Positions 31,794 to 44,615 are shown, counted from the stretch's first letter. The stretch is 64,000 bases of DNA from Angiostrongylus vasorum (GCA_018806985.1 JADANN010000156.1:91001-155000); one strand, 5' to 3'. Made by a program: numbers and translations. The notes: a model not told the origin generated them from the letters alone.

Positions 31794-34700
31794 CTAGATA
31801 TCACTATCATCGTCAAAGTTTCCACCACGTACTTTCAGCTCACGTACAGTGGCCTGTGCCATAGCACCAAGCAGTACCTCAGGACAAGATACGAAGGTTA
31901 CGTTACTGTTATGAAAATGTGCACATGTTTGGGTAACCTTTTCTTTAAGAGCTTCATCTTTTGTGACCCAAATTGTATACACGTTTGGTGGTGCAACGGA
32001 TAGACATTCTTCCAGCATAGGAATATCCGTATCAGAATCGCCACACACTAGCACATTACCTTAATTATTTCTCATCTGAGGAATTTTTCGTTAATCATCA
32101 AAAGGTAGAACGACCTTGGTGGTAATAATGCAGTTAATAGAACACGTCACTAATTAAACGGAAAACAAAGCACATACTCCACTAATACGGAAGATGAACA
32201 ACTTACTTGGACGACCCGCCCCCACGGTTGTGCGAGCTCCAGCATAATTTCCACTTTTCGGAGTTTTACTGGTTTAGCTCATTCTTTCCCAGGAGACCCG
32301 ATGTCAGCCTGGTTAATCTACCCCAGGTCGTCACCACCACAGCCATTCGCAGCCCTTGTGGATCAGAGGAAAATCTGCCACCATGCGACTAGTTTGATAC
32401 CAAAACAGTGGTTAGTGCTTCTAACTGGAAAAGCCGGACTCCTTCTCAGCTTGGAAGACTCTGTCGGGGAACGGATTCTCCAGCTGCACATCGTAGCTCG
32501 ACACCCAGGTACACCTCCTAGCCACGATGAGGCGGTAAACCGTTGGTAGGAGAAGAATAACAGAAGTGCAAATATAGTACGACATTAAATGGCCTACCAT
32601 CCTGCAACTGCATACCCATTTTTCGCTCAATCAGACGAACACCGTGACCTTTGTTAAATATCCGACCAGATAGTTTTGCCTAAACACAACTCTCTAAAGT
32701 TCCACGTGATGTAGTAAGTTAAACACGATTACAGAAGTAAAAAAAATGTCGAAACGAATAAAGTCAAAGAAACAGAAAATGTATACCTTCGTGTAGATTT
32801 TAATGTCGTATTCGTTCTCTCTGATTGTCAAGACTGTTCCCGTGGGATCGACTTCGTTTACAATTTTGGTCACTTCGTTGAACCTACAACGTTATGTAGA
32901 CTAAATATATAATATTACACAGCAAAAAACTTCACTGATAAAGCTAGAAATAAAGTACGAATTCATCATGAAGTTACCTAGTAAAAAAATAAAGAATAAC
33001 GCTATCGGCGTTGATCAATCCCTGAGGGATGCGCCATGAATTCGAATTAAGTAAGCATCGTTGGATGTAACTGAATGCATATCTGGTGTTTACAATGACT
33101 CGTGGTGGTCTACTGATGTATCAAGCCAGTGCTGCTATCGTCCCAGACAAGGCTGGTATCAATCTGCCGACCCCGGAGGGATGGAAGGTTTGGTGAGCTT
33201 TGGGCGCTGGGTCTACCCTACATGTACTGCAAGGCGCCTCAGACACATGCGCTATACGCGGCCAAGTTAACTAGTGATGATTATTAGTGAAGAACTTACA
33301 AAAGGATGCTCTTTCTCTGCGGGATTGAATTGTTAACATCTTGCTTTGCTATCGTGATGTGACCATAATGCTTTTGTAATCCACTGCCAATCCAGGTGAA
33401 GTTACGAAACTCAGGATTTTCGAGTAGATCCTCCACCTATGCAACACAAAACATGTTGAGATCTGGAATATTACACTACAGGAATAAGAAAGCAAAAATT
33501 ACTCGTCAAAAAAAGATCTTAGTGGCGAAGATTTCCTGCAGTGATGCGAAAAAAAATTATGAAAACAAAGAATCTAAAGTTTACCCGTATTTCCGCTCTA
33601 AAATGACGTTTTAGGAAATAAAAATGGTGAAATGGAGTGATAAAATAGAAAAAGTGAACAAAAAAGCTAAAATGAACTACTCTGACATATTGGATTCTGA
33701 ATGAAGGCGATAACCTAGAGGTGCATTTCGTGGGGTGCTATGAGAAATCTGTTCATTGTAGGTTACTAGAATACAACAGAAAGAAAAGCTACTATTGCAT
33801 GAAATATTATAACTCATATGAACAGGTCACCTTATCAAACGCTTTATTCAGTAACGAAAGATCAGCATCGCTGATGCTGTTGTCCTTGAACTGCATCGCA
33901 GGATTGAAATACCATTCACGACCAGCAGAAGCTCCATAGGCGTAGTACCCTGGAAGTAATTTAAAAAAGCTGATATACAAAGAACAGTATACCACTCGTA
34001 AACATTTGTAATTTCAAAAAGACATATTTTAGTTAACTAGTTAACCTTCAGGCATAGTGCTCATGTTAAGTATTCCAATGTGTACTAGGGGTGCTGTGGT
34101 AACAATAGCGCAGAACTGGGCACAACGACGCGCGAATTGAGCCTAAAAAATGAAATCCTTCATAAACACTGTTTTGTTCCACATTTCCTTTACTAATATT
34201 AAGTATAAACCATGACAAAGAGATGACTTTATACTGCAAAATTTTGAGAGAAATAACGGGAACGAACAACGAAAATCCGTAATGCGCTAACGGATACTCC
34301 CTTACTACTGGAAAAACACACCTGGATGACAGCAGAATATGCAGGTTGCACACTGGTAGGATATGAACAAGAATAACTTTTCAGCGTACCATCCCTTAAA
34401 AAATTTAGTACATAATATTTTTTGCAAACAAGCAGATTAGGAAACGAGTTACTTATATATTAGCCGCAAGTTGATACATCTTATGAACTACGGTTGTGGA
34501 AACAACGAAACTACCGAATAGTTTAGAAGGTAGGCGGTTAAGAATAAGATCTCTTCGAAGCGTTTTGAAAATACTGTCACACTTACACTAACTTTTTCAG
34601 CTTGTTGGAATGTCGGAATGGCATGATAGGTTGAGCAGAATTTCAGGAATATGAAGCCCTAATACAAACGCTTTATTCCAAGCCTTTATATCACCCATCG

Positions 34701-36535
34701 ATTGTGCTTTTTCGCTATGTTCGTATGAAACTCGCTCACTATGAGTATCTCGAACATTACCGCTCAAACGATGTTTCAGGAAACATGTATAAATAATATA
34801 ACAAACTATAGACTTTTCTTTATACTTATACATCTAAGAGGCGTGTGTGGCATAGTAGTCGGAGGCGCCCTGCAGTACACATGCGATCGATTCCCGCGCC
34901 TCTGGCTCACCAAGTTTTCCATCTCTTCGGGGTCGGCAAATTGGTAACAGACTTGTCTGGAAGGATAGCAGCACTCGATCGATACATTGGTAGGCGACCG
35001 TGAATAATTGTAAAGGCCAGATATGCATTCAATCATCTCCAACGATGCTTAATGTAGTCGAGTGCATGGCACATCCCTCAGGGATTTACCAACGCAGACA
35101 GCTTTACCCTTTATCTTTCAACACACTTCTCCATAGATTTCTCAGAGTATTCTACTCCATATTAAAGTAGACGCACAAAAAAATAAAACTAATTCCCAGT
35201 CTGAAACTGAACAATTTAGGATGTAAAAAGCTCGTTGCTAAAAATATTGATTCAGGATCACTAAAACTTCTTAACTCTTTATTCGTACAGTCATGCTTGA
35301 AGCCCACGTCATCTTTTTACCATGTTACCACCTGATATGAGGATTCTTTTCTTTAATAAGTTGCTAAGTACTTTTAGATTCAAGCGGAATTTGGTTAACC
35401 TCATGAACTTCATCTACCACCGTGCAAGTATCCTAGAATGATAACCGTATACATAGTGATTGGATTTTTTGGTTATTTCAACAAAAAGATGTAACTTGGA
35501 GAAACACCAACATGTAACAGGTGTAGGTTTTTCGACAAATGGACATAATTTCTCCATCATTAGAGTGTTTGAAAAGTCTGCATGTCTATAGAAAAGACTT
35601 TGTCCAATTGCCTTAATCGAATATAAAGCGCGCGAATGAAAAGCGATTCGCTATCTTAGAATACCTATTTTGCCTTTCCATATATTGTAATTTCTTTCCT
35701 GATTTTTGCGTACATGTTTCCTAATGTAAGAGAATTAAATCTGCTGCCTTGTTCCAGACAAGTACAAATGGACATAATACCCTGTATAAGTGGCAGCTAG
35801 TGGCACAATAAGAAATGTGGAGGTCCTTCGTTCAAAAGCAAACCGTACTTGAAACTAAAAATTTCGGAAAACTGAAAACGTGATTCAAAGTTTTAAAAGC
35901 TCTAACGTAGATGCGTAAGCTAAAAAACATAAACGATATAATGTCCTACTAGGAGAAATCCCATAGTTTTGTTTTCAGGTACGAAATACGAGTAATGACA
36001 AAAAAAAAGTGAACAAAGTAAGTTTCTTGGGAACTCGGAGAACATAATTTCATCTTAACAAAGTAAGACAACCTGGATCTTCTAGGCAATGATCTCTAGT
36101 ATCCAATGGTTTTTATTTTAACTAGTAAGGCTCAATTTGTTCTATGTTGGCCTAGTGTTGAAAGCTGCCATCATTTCCGAATTAAATGCATTGTATGTAC
36201 TTAATGCATCTCGGGAGCCATTTGTTAATGAATTTGCTACCATATATAAAGGATAAAAAAGATAAAGTTCTCTGCGTTGATCAATTCCTGAGGGATGCGT
36301 CATGCATCCGACTTCAATAAGTATCGTTGGAGGTGATTGAAATCATATCCGGGCTTTACAATGACTCGCGCTGGCCTACCGATGTATCGAGCAAGTGCTG
36401 CTATCCTCCCATCCTCCCGTACAAACCTGGTTCCAACTTGCCCACCCCCAGAAGGATGAAAGGCTTGCTGGGCTTGGGACACAAGATCGAGTCCATGTGT
36501 AGTGTACGACACTCTAAACCACTGCGCTACACGCA

Positions 36536-36598
<63 letters not shown>

Positions 36599-39500
36599 CG
36601 TATACATATATATATATATGTATATGTATGTATATACGTATACATAGGTGTATACACATGTATATATACATACGTATATACAGGTATGTAAATGTACATA
36701 AATATCTACACACATGTGTATATGTATGTGTATACATATATGTATGTATGTATGTACATATATATATACATATGTATGTATACACATACATTTACTTGGA
36801 CACTTGGATGGCCTGTCCTCAATGGTTGTGCGGCCCCCAGCATAATCTTCATTTTTTCGGAGTTTTGTTGGTTTACCCATTGTGGTTACCTTGAGGCCCG
36901 AGGTCAGCCAAGCCAAAATCTGCGCCAGGTCACCTTCACAGGCAGTCGACGCCCTTGTGGCTCAGAGGGAAATTTGCCACTATGCGACTAGTTTGGTACC
37001 AGGACGACGACGGATTCTGGCATTGGTTTACTCTTAGCTCGGCTTCCTGACAGAAACGATGGACTCCTTAGCTTGGGAGACCCTGCCAGGGGGGGGATGA
37101 ATCCCCGCGCTGTACATCGCAGCTCGGCCGCAGAAACACCTCCTAACCACGATAGGACGGTAAACCGTTGGGATATATATATGCATGTGTACATGTATAT
37201 CTGAATGCACGTGAAGCCAAAAAAATTTGTTTGAAAATTTAAAGGATTTCTTATTGTCCTAGTATTCTTAGAAATATGGGATGAAAAAACAAAGTAAAAT
37301 TGACACTTTAGAAAACGTATACACCTTTAAAGTAATGGTGTGAAATCTCTTCCATTAGTCTGTGAGTTCTCAATTGTTCAAATACTTAAGTAATCAGAAA
37401 AACAGCATGGTAAGTAACGTGCTAAATGAAAATCGAACGGAATTTCCATCAATGGGACAACGTATAAACAAAGCAAAGTAAGCACAAATGGTTCTGCTAA
37501 TAGTACACTAGACAGGGTTAAAAAATTTTGTTGAGATATGACGAACTAATCCTTCATTTAAAATTTAAGGTATTAAATTACAAGCTACTCTGAAAATTAC
37601 TTTCGAGTTCGGTAGAAAAAGCTGCTTTGTTTCTCGTATCTCGTTGTGCCACAAATCTAACAGGAGTTTGACTGTAGAAGAGAGAATCGGATAAATGATG
37701 GTGTGAATAGAGTACCTTAGTAGTTGCGAAACACAAAACGAAATAAGTCACCTGTCCGTGAAGACGTAGTGGAAATGGTCGCCGAGTGTTAAAAGTGCAG
37801 CAGCTTTCTCCACTTCGGCAACGAAGGCAGTTGGCCCAGAAGGATGGAATGATCCAAGGGTCTGGAAATTGCAACTAAGCACTCTAAAACTGGTGTTGGT
37901 AATCTTTCTGTTACTGTGCATATAAACTTCACATACATCAATAAACTGTTCAACGTTGTTAGTTTCGTCAGACTGGATGAAAGATAGGAATGCGAGATCC
38001 TTTTGAAGTTCGCTGAGCTCATCGCTAATATCAAACGTCGCATGAGTGTTCGCACCGTCGGCATCCTCGGGATGCGAAGTCGTTTCCAACACTAGTCTGC
38101 TAGTGTCAGGCAAACAACTTTTCTCAAGGGAATCCTTTAAAATCATGAAGTATAACAAATCCAGAAGCACAGAAAAAAGCACGTTTTCGAAACTGTGCCT
38201 TAACTACAGAACCTTCGCATTCTCCAAAGACAGGACAAAATGAGGACGAATTGGCATTCCTTTTAAAACGACCTCAACGATCTGACGTCGTACCTGTCCG
38301 GTCTGGGCCATGAGCATGTAGAAATCGGCTAGTTGCTTGATTTCACTAGGTCGAATGACTTCATGAGTCCAGCTAGGATCAAGGAATGCTGAGCTCCACT
38401 CGTCAATGTCATGACTTTTTAGGAACTGATTCAGTCGTCCACCGTGTTCCTGCCTCACAGCTCTCTCTTCCGTGGCTGCGCGATAAAAAACGTCAGCGAA
38501 GTTCTGAAAAAATGTTCTGGCTTTTAAACATAAAAAAGTCTAAAATAAGATTTGCAAACATCAAAAAAAAACCTCCGTATTCGATATGTCATCAACACGA
38601 TGATAGTACTTTTCGTCATCAGAGTAGAACCCAGCGTTTCCCAATTGCACCTAAATTAATGTTGTCCGACACATTTTTTTGAGAAGTGATAGATGACAGG
38701 ATACTAAAGTTAAAACGAAGTATTGGACTACACATTTTTAAAGTAATTCAATATTACTACCACTGAAGAATGAGTGATCTCAGAAAACCGGGAAGCTACC
38801 ATTGAATCGGGAACTATGTAAGCACCTCTGTGCCAGCTCCAGATGAAAGCACAAGCGAGGCAGCTGGGTTGCATACCATCATTTCCTTTGCCACAAGATT
38901 CATGCCATCCTTGGAAGGAGTAACAACTCCGATATCCATGGCAAGGTAATAAGCCACAAGGCGAGTGCGCGGCAATCCATCGGTTTCAAATCGAAGAGGC
39001 CTCCAACCTGGTCTAGATTCACACCGAATGGTCTCGTTGATATGGGCCGCCAGTGCCAAGCAGTTATCCTGCATAGATAAAGTACTAAACCAGATAAGTG
39101 GAAAGATGTGATTAAATTGTTAAGAAAAGGAAAAGGAATGGAATCATAAGCACAGCTCTACCTGGTATATTTTATACGACTCCACAGCACGCCTATTGGT
39201 GACCGCAACCTGGTAAAGAACGTCCAGTCCCTTCCTTTCGGGGTATTTTTCGAAATACCTCTTCCATGCTTTCAGTTTCTCCATGATACCTTTGGTATAG
39301 TCGAACCTCTCAACGGAGAAGAAAAAACATCCTCCTTCACCGCTGTTGGCCATAACCTGAACAAGCTAGCCTCATCTAAGGAAACATAACAGTCAAAGAG
39401 TACCGGTATAAAAGTCCTAGTCAATTTACTGGATAATTAATACTTGAATGGCCCGTCTTCACTAGTGCATGCCACAGAACAACTTCCATTTCTTTTTCGG

Positions 39501-42394
39501 AGTTTTGCTGCTTTAGCTACTATGGTTCCCTTAAGCCACGAGGTCAGCCTACCCAAAGTCTGTCTCGCGTCGTCATCACCACAGGCTGTCGCCGCTCTTG
39601 TGGATTAGAGGGAAATTTGCCACCATGCAATTAGTTTAATACCAAGACGGCAGTGGATCCTAGTTTACTCTTAGCTGGGCTCCCGGACGGAAATTCCGGA
39701 CTCCTTTTTAGCTTGGGAGACCTTGCTGGGTGGACGAATCTTCCCGCTGTATCTCGCAGCCCGATACCCTGAAACACCTCCCAGCCACGATGAGGCGGTA
39801 AAGCGTTAGGAGACCTAGACAATATACGCATAGATTAAAAACTCAGACGGAAATAAATAAAAAAAGCCTATCTCACTTCCTGCTTGATTTCCTGAGCATC
39901 AATGGCGCACTGTGGCTCACTAGCAATTGAAAGAAAGTCTTCATTCTTAATTGAAACTGGGAACACTCCCAGCGAACACGTCCATCCCTGAAGCATCTCA
40001 GTAAGGCTTTCAATAATCGTAGTTACCAAGACAGAAAACATGTTGGTAACATGAATTACTTACTTCGTATGTTACAGTAAAGATATCTATTCTGTTGTCG
40101 AAATGCACTCTAGCTCTGGGGATGTGCTGCCTGACCAACTCAACGTATCGGTCACGGTCACGATGGGTTTGAAAGCCAACCTTAAAGGAATATAAAGGAT
40201 GCAATGAAATACAGCGAGATCTTTTACTTCACGATTGAATCTACACCATAAATTGTATAAACGAAAAAAAAATGCAGAAAATTTTTGCATGATGGATTCT
40301 TAACAACCGATTACCTTTGTAAAGCGTAAAATGCTTCGAAGTACTGGATCAGCAACCACTTTGTATTTCTTCATAAAATCTGGTGGTGGTTGGAAAGGTA
40401 TGTGCAGAAAGAAGCCAACCTATGTATGAGAAATAACATTAAGTACAGAGGGCAGAAGAAAAAAGAAGTACGCCAGAATATTAAAACTTGAGGACAAGTA
40501 TGGGACAAAGTAGGGATAGATTTTGGTTTTCGGGTATTCTGTTTTATTGAAAGGTTTAGGCATTTTCTACTACTCATAAGGAAGCTAGCTAACTTCAAGA
40601 TTACTGTCCAAACTACGCATGATCTGGCCTGTGAGCATGAGATGGTAGTCGTGAATCCAAATAAAATCTTGAGGACGACTGTTACGAGCGGCATTTATAC
40701 CAAACTGGTAGTTGACACGTACATACGCACACCAATGTTCGCGAAGAACCTTAAACATGTTTGTTATATCACAACCACAGAACTAGAGATCTTCTAAAAA
40801 GTCAAACGACTACACTAACGTTAGGATCGTCATATTCCTTGACAATATACTCCGACAAATTGTGTAAGGCAGGCCATAGCAAACCATTGCTAATTCCTCC
40901 ATAGTAAGCATTGTAATCTTCCTGGTTGACGAAGACTGGGTTCAGTTGGTAATTAGATCTATTGTAATCATGCAATACTGACAGAAGAGACATGTCCCTT
41001 CTAAAAGTTTACATTTATAGAACCTAACTCCATCCGAAATCCTTCACTAAAATGATAGGAAGAAAGTACACAGTTTGAAACGTACTCTACAATCTGTTCC
41101 TTAGCAGTGAGCTCCTGCTTCTTGTCATCTTCCTCTAGTACGTGGAAAATTTCACCAGCTCTTGCTTGCTTTATAAGGGGCAAACCAAGCGAATTTGTAG
41201 ATGGCGGATGGATATCCTATAAAACTGACAAATATTTTCAAGATAATATCAGGAAAGACAAGATACTCCCAAACTGCGAATTGGACTTATACTATCACTA
41301 TAAACGAAACCCACCATTTCATCACGTTCCTCCTTAATATTGATACCAAGGTTTGATAACCATATGTTCTCTTTGTCCACCGACATAACAGGATCAACAC
41401 ACGACACTAAGCCGCCGGATCCTGAAAAGTACGTAGCGGTTGACCTAGGAAATTTCTCAACCCTCACAATACACTTCTGCACACTTATTTTAAGAATGTT
41501 TACGTGTACGAAAAAAACGAGTTTCAAAAAATAAAACCACAGATCACACTTTTGCTTCAACGTAAAAAAAAACCACATATAATGTCAACCCACCTTGTCT
41601 GATTTCCCAACATCCGCTGTCTTTGCGCTTAAGGGAAATCGGTGGCGCGTTTGACACATTTATGACCCTTTGCTAAAACGAATGCAATTCATACCCCATT
41701 ATAACAGTTGAAAAATTCAAAAATTCACCTACATCCTTAACCGACTAGGAATCTCATGGCTAGATAGGATATCAAAATTAAGAAACCCAGAAACACGCAC
41801 CAATGATTCTATTACTTTGGATTTTGTATAAAAGGAATCTAATGTTTAACGAAAAAAAAACTTCTGAAAACAACACATACAGTTAATGAATTTCCCAAAC
41901 ACGGTGTATATAAAATAAAACAGTTAAAAAAAATGATTGCTAGAAAACATGTAAGGAAAACAAAACTACAAATCGTGCACTGCTCTCTGAACAGCTAACA
42001 TAACGTTGAATACCTTTCTGTTGTACAAAAACCATATTTTTCAAGCAAATATCTTGCTCTATGCCCTTTGTTACGTATGAGACAAGGGTTAAAATATCCC
42101 ACTGTACACATCAACGGACCCCATACATAATAACAGTAGGTGAAAAGAAACCAACTTGACCAGCCCTTGGTCATACACTCTTTTTCTACCACTTTTTAAG
42201 CAAGTAATATTTGGAAGCCAATTAACCTTGTGATGGGAAGTAGTCGTCAGCCCACCAACTCCCGTTCCAGATATCAGCCCTTCACTGGCTCCATCAGACT
42301 GACCGTCTTCAACAGCGTCATTGTCTAGTGATAACAGATCCTCGATAGAACCATGTACAGAGGACATTCGTGAGTTGGCGCGCGAACGAACCAT
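31794..42394 (-). CDS. tps: Trehalose-6-phosphate synthase with C-terminal phosphatase-like domain (21 in-frame exons)
   Basis: This enzyme makes trehalose 6-phosphate from UDP-glucose and glucose 6-phosphate in the cytosol. The exons are 42394-42227, 41672-41594, 41421-41315, 41216-41086, 41000-40820, 40749-40594, 40419-40315, 40180-40064, 39987-39877, 39356-39162, 39068-38826, 38650-38573, 38503-38213, 38134-37752, 34394-34322, 34142-34046, 33949-33831, 33436-33300, 32883-32787, 32679-32598 and 32059-31794. All phases agree, giving 1071 codons before the TAG stop. The GT20 domain has [28 protein letters not shown] and [11 protein letters not shown], which carry the substrate-binding residues known in OtsA. 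The C-terminal HAD part has [11 protein letters not shown] and [12 protein letters not shown]. The protein resembles C. elegans TPS-1/TPS-2. ATG at 42394 directly follows an acceptor, so it may be internal; more N-terminal exons probably precede it. Introns hold SINEs and 0.4 kb repeats. Confidence 0.95.
32204..32552 (+). repeat. R2 repeat, copy in the last synthase intron
   Basis: This copy starts at TTGGACGACCCG and ends GTAAACCGTTGGTAGGAG. It lies in the intron between 32598 and 32059, antisense to the host gene. The 3' terminal hairpin (CTCCTA with TAGGAG) is kept. Confidence 0.85.
32987..33268 (-). mobile_element. S1 SINE in a synthase intron
   Basis: This reverse copy lies between the exons at 33300 and 32883, in the sense orientation of the gene. 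It ends only about 32 bases from the downstream side of exon 33436-33300, so it sits close to a splice donor. Confidence 0.85.
34838..35132 (+). mobile_element. S1 SINE in the 3.4 kb synthase intron
   Basis: This full-length forward copy has the head GCGTGTGTGGCATAGTAGTC, the B-box-like GCGATCGATTCCCGC and the tail TTTACCCTTTATC. Confidence 0.87.
36244..36538 (-). mobile_element. S1 SINE abutting a TA microsatellite
   Basis: This full-length reverse copy starts with the tail (AAGGATAAAAAAGATAAAGT) and ends with the tRNA-like head (CACTGCGCTACACGCACC). The head is followed at once by a (TA)n run. Confidence 0.87.
36539..36795. repeat. TA and TACA-rich microsatellite
   Basis: A pure (TA)n run of about 53 bases (36539-36591) leads into degenerate TATACA/TATGTA simple sequence. 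It continues after the R2 insertion, at 37173-37200. Open frames across it on both strands are low-complexity artefacts. Confidence 0.95.
36796..37172 (+). repeat. R2 repeat, copy inserted in a TA-rich microsatellite
   Basis: This copy begins at TTGGACACTTGGATGGCC and ends at TAAACCGTTGGG. Both flanks are TA/TACA-rich simple sequence (TATATATATGCATGTGTACA follows), so it looks inserted into the microsatellite. It is antisense within a synthase intron. Confidence 0.85.
37752..38134 (-). other. tps: Exon carrying HAD motif I (nucleophile) of the synthase C-terminal domain
   Basis: This 383-base exon links the glycosyltransferase part to the phosphatase-like part. It ends YVFTDR, split across the junction, and the next exon (34394-34322) continues DGTLKSYSC. 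The resulting DRDGT fits the DxDG(T) motif I of HAD phosphatases. The intron between them is 3.4 kb and holds two SINEs, a microsatellite and one 0.4 kb repeat. Confidence 0.85.
39441..39812 (+). repeat. R2 repeat, copy in a mid-gene synthase intron
   Basis: This full-length copy lies in the intron between 39877 and 39356, antisense to the gene. It runs from TACTTGAATGGCCCGTC to AAAGCGTTAGGAG. Confidence 0.85.
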
Positions 42395-42998
42395 CTAGAA
42401 GTAGTATTATTTCACATTTATTCGCTAAACATAATATTCCCTCGAGTGGAAGAAAAATCGAGGTGTTGCTGCAACATTCCCATTCCTTCACGATGTCACA
42501 AGTACGACCACATGAGGCTCCGATTTTATTTAACCAATGGTTTATAATGGATGGTAACATCCACATATAGCAACGCTAAGATAAACACATGGTTTAAGTT
42601 TGAAAAAAAAATCCAAGAACCTGAATATGCCTATACTTCTCGCCGAATTTTTTCGCGTGCACGCCCAACATACTTTGACGTACTCCAGGCACAGCAGCGT
42701 ACAACTCGCTTAAAAGAAAGTTTTCTTTCTTTTTTTCGAACAAAAGATTTGGTAAAGATTCAAAATGCAAATGAGAAAAATCTACCGTAATCGATTTTTG
42801 CTATTGTTAACGTCATAAAGAGCTAATGAGAACAGAAGCGAGTCACGATACTGCGTGCCGAATGACAGATCCGAGTCATAAACTTGAGGTACCGCAATTT
42901 TCCAAAATGCTACCTACAAGAATTTACAACAGTCAGAAACCGAGGAAGAAAGCTCTGAAAAAAAATGAAACGTCTGTAAGGAACTTTATATACTTTAC

Positions 42999-43546
42999 TG
43001 AGTACAAGGGAATAACAAAATTTTCATTAGTTTCTGCTGCACGTCCAAAACCGCAATATTTGTCATGACTGCAGTTGACGTTTTAGGTGAAAACATGCAA
43101 ACCACAAGCCCGGCTTTCTCTTCATTGAAGTAAGAGACGAATGATATGAAGGAAACGCTCACTGAATTGAAGCCAAGTTGACTGACTAGGTTGGCAAATG
43201 TGGTATCATGAGTCGTCGGCTGAGCTAGGCACAACTCCAGAACCAGCAACATTCCCGGAAAACAAAATTATAATTATCCCCTGAAAAGTTCTTCATAGAA
43301 AAAAAATGAGAAGCTCCCACTTTGAGCGCTATTTCTGAATTTTGTTGTCGTAATTTCCATTCCGCGCAGCAAGCGTTTGTAGCGAGAGTCAGGAAATCCT
43401 CTTCATTAGAAGGCGTCACACTGACGTTAATTCGAGAGAGAATTCGTGTAAGACCCTGGGATCGAACGCTTTCATAAAGAAAACCTGATAGAACAATCCT
43501 ATTAAACGATGTCTTTTCATTGTACATATTTCCAGTTACACCAGTT
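42999..43546 (-). CDS. tps: Probable N-terminal exons of the trehalose-6-phosphate synthase
   Basis: Two open stretches look like exons of the nematode-type N-terminal extension. One runs from 43484 (or 43546, after GTTTAAG) to 43321 and encodes a segment containing SRINVSVTPSNEEDF and ACCAEWKLRQQNSEIALK. The other runs from about 43234 or 43219 to about 43000 and contains TTHDTTFANLVSQLGF and EEKAGLVVCMFSPKTSTAVM. The first ends in phase 0 and can join the second in frame. I could not settle the second exon's acceptor or a donor that joins in phase to 42394, so a small exon or another splice choice is missing from this model. Confidence 0.65.
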
Positions 43547-43656
43547 CTTAAACGAAGAGCAGAAATACACACGTCTTTCACTTATCTAAAACCATAAATC
43601 GCATTTATTTGAATAGAATTAATCAGCTTATACGAAATTTTGTTCTTACTTACTTC

Positions 43657-44037
43657 GATATTTGCATGGCCCGTCCTACCTTGTTGTGCGGGACCCTAAC
43701 ATAATGTCCATTTTTCGGAGTTTTGCTTGTTAAGCCATTGTGTTTACCTGGAATCCTGAGGTCAGCCTGGTCAAAGTCTGCCCCGGGTCGTCGCCATCAC
43801 AGGCAGTCGTCGCCCTTGCGGATCAGAGGGAGATCTGCCACCATGTGACTAGTTTGATGACAGGATGGATCCTGGTACTGGTTTACTTTTTAGATGGGCT
43901 TCCTGACTGAAATGTCGGACTCCTTTCCAGCTTAAGAGAACCTAGAACCTGCTGGGGTGAATCCCCCTACTGTAGATCGCAGAACAACACCCAGAAACAC
44001 ACCCTAGCCACGATGAGGTGGTAAACTGTTGGGAGGG
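43657..44037 (+). repeat. R2 repeat, copy in the 5' part of the synthase locus
   Basis: This copy runs from GATATTTGCATGGCCCGTC to AAACTGTTGGGAGG and lies between the candidate first exon and the next likely exon. It is antisense to the gene. Confidence 0.85.
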
Positions 44038-44505
44038 AAATTTCAAACTTTCTGAAAAAAACTGAAAAAATCCGTTCACAAACTTGAAAAACTAGCTCGT
44101 CTTATCTCTAGCAGATCCCAGAATTCTGATTCTAAGAAATCAGTTCCATGAAGCTCAAACTCTATATTGACGTAAAAAAGGGTGAAAAATAATTTCTACA
44201 CAGATGGTTAAACAAACTGTTACAAACGTTATTTATCCCTTGCTCTTCACTATATCTAAGTCTCCTGCAGGGAAATATAGTAAGACATGAGACTAATTTC
44301 AGCTATAGGTAATCGAACAATAATTATGAGACAATAAACGTCCTAATGGCCTTGCATTTATCAACATATGGGCATGATTTCAATCTAATATTACATTAGT
44401 GAAACATTTGTATACTTTATAAAGATGAAAATATTATGTAAATACCAACTTCTTAGTCCAGAAACAAAAGAGCTAAAGGTAAGGTAACAGAACAATCCGA
44501 CTAAC

Positions 44506-44615
44506 CTCTTTCACTCGTTCAAGTGCATCCGAATCTCCGCCACGTATAGCACGATGAAACGGTCGATCTGGAACAGGAGACGATGACCGGACCTCTGCAT
44601 CCAAATTCATCAGAC
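44506..44615 (-). CDS. tps: Candidate first coding exon of the trehalose-6-phosphate synthase
   Basis: After the acceptor CTTCAG the exon begins GTCTGATG; the ATG at 44610 opens a 35-codon reading frame (MNLDAEVRSSSPVPDRPF, later GGDSDALERVKE) that ends at a GTTAGT donor. Acceptor, ATG and donor together look like a spliced-leader first exon. It ends in phase 0, while the next likely exon (43484 or 43546) needs another phase, so at least one exon between them is unresolved. Confidence 0.5.

Noticed and set aside
36300..36916. Long Tyr/Ile/Thr-rich open frames on both strands
   Set aside because: They are translations of the TA/TACA microsatellite and the neighbouring SINE; low-complexity with no splice or family support.
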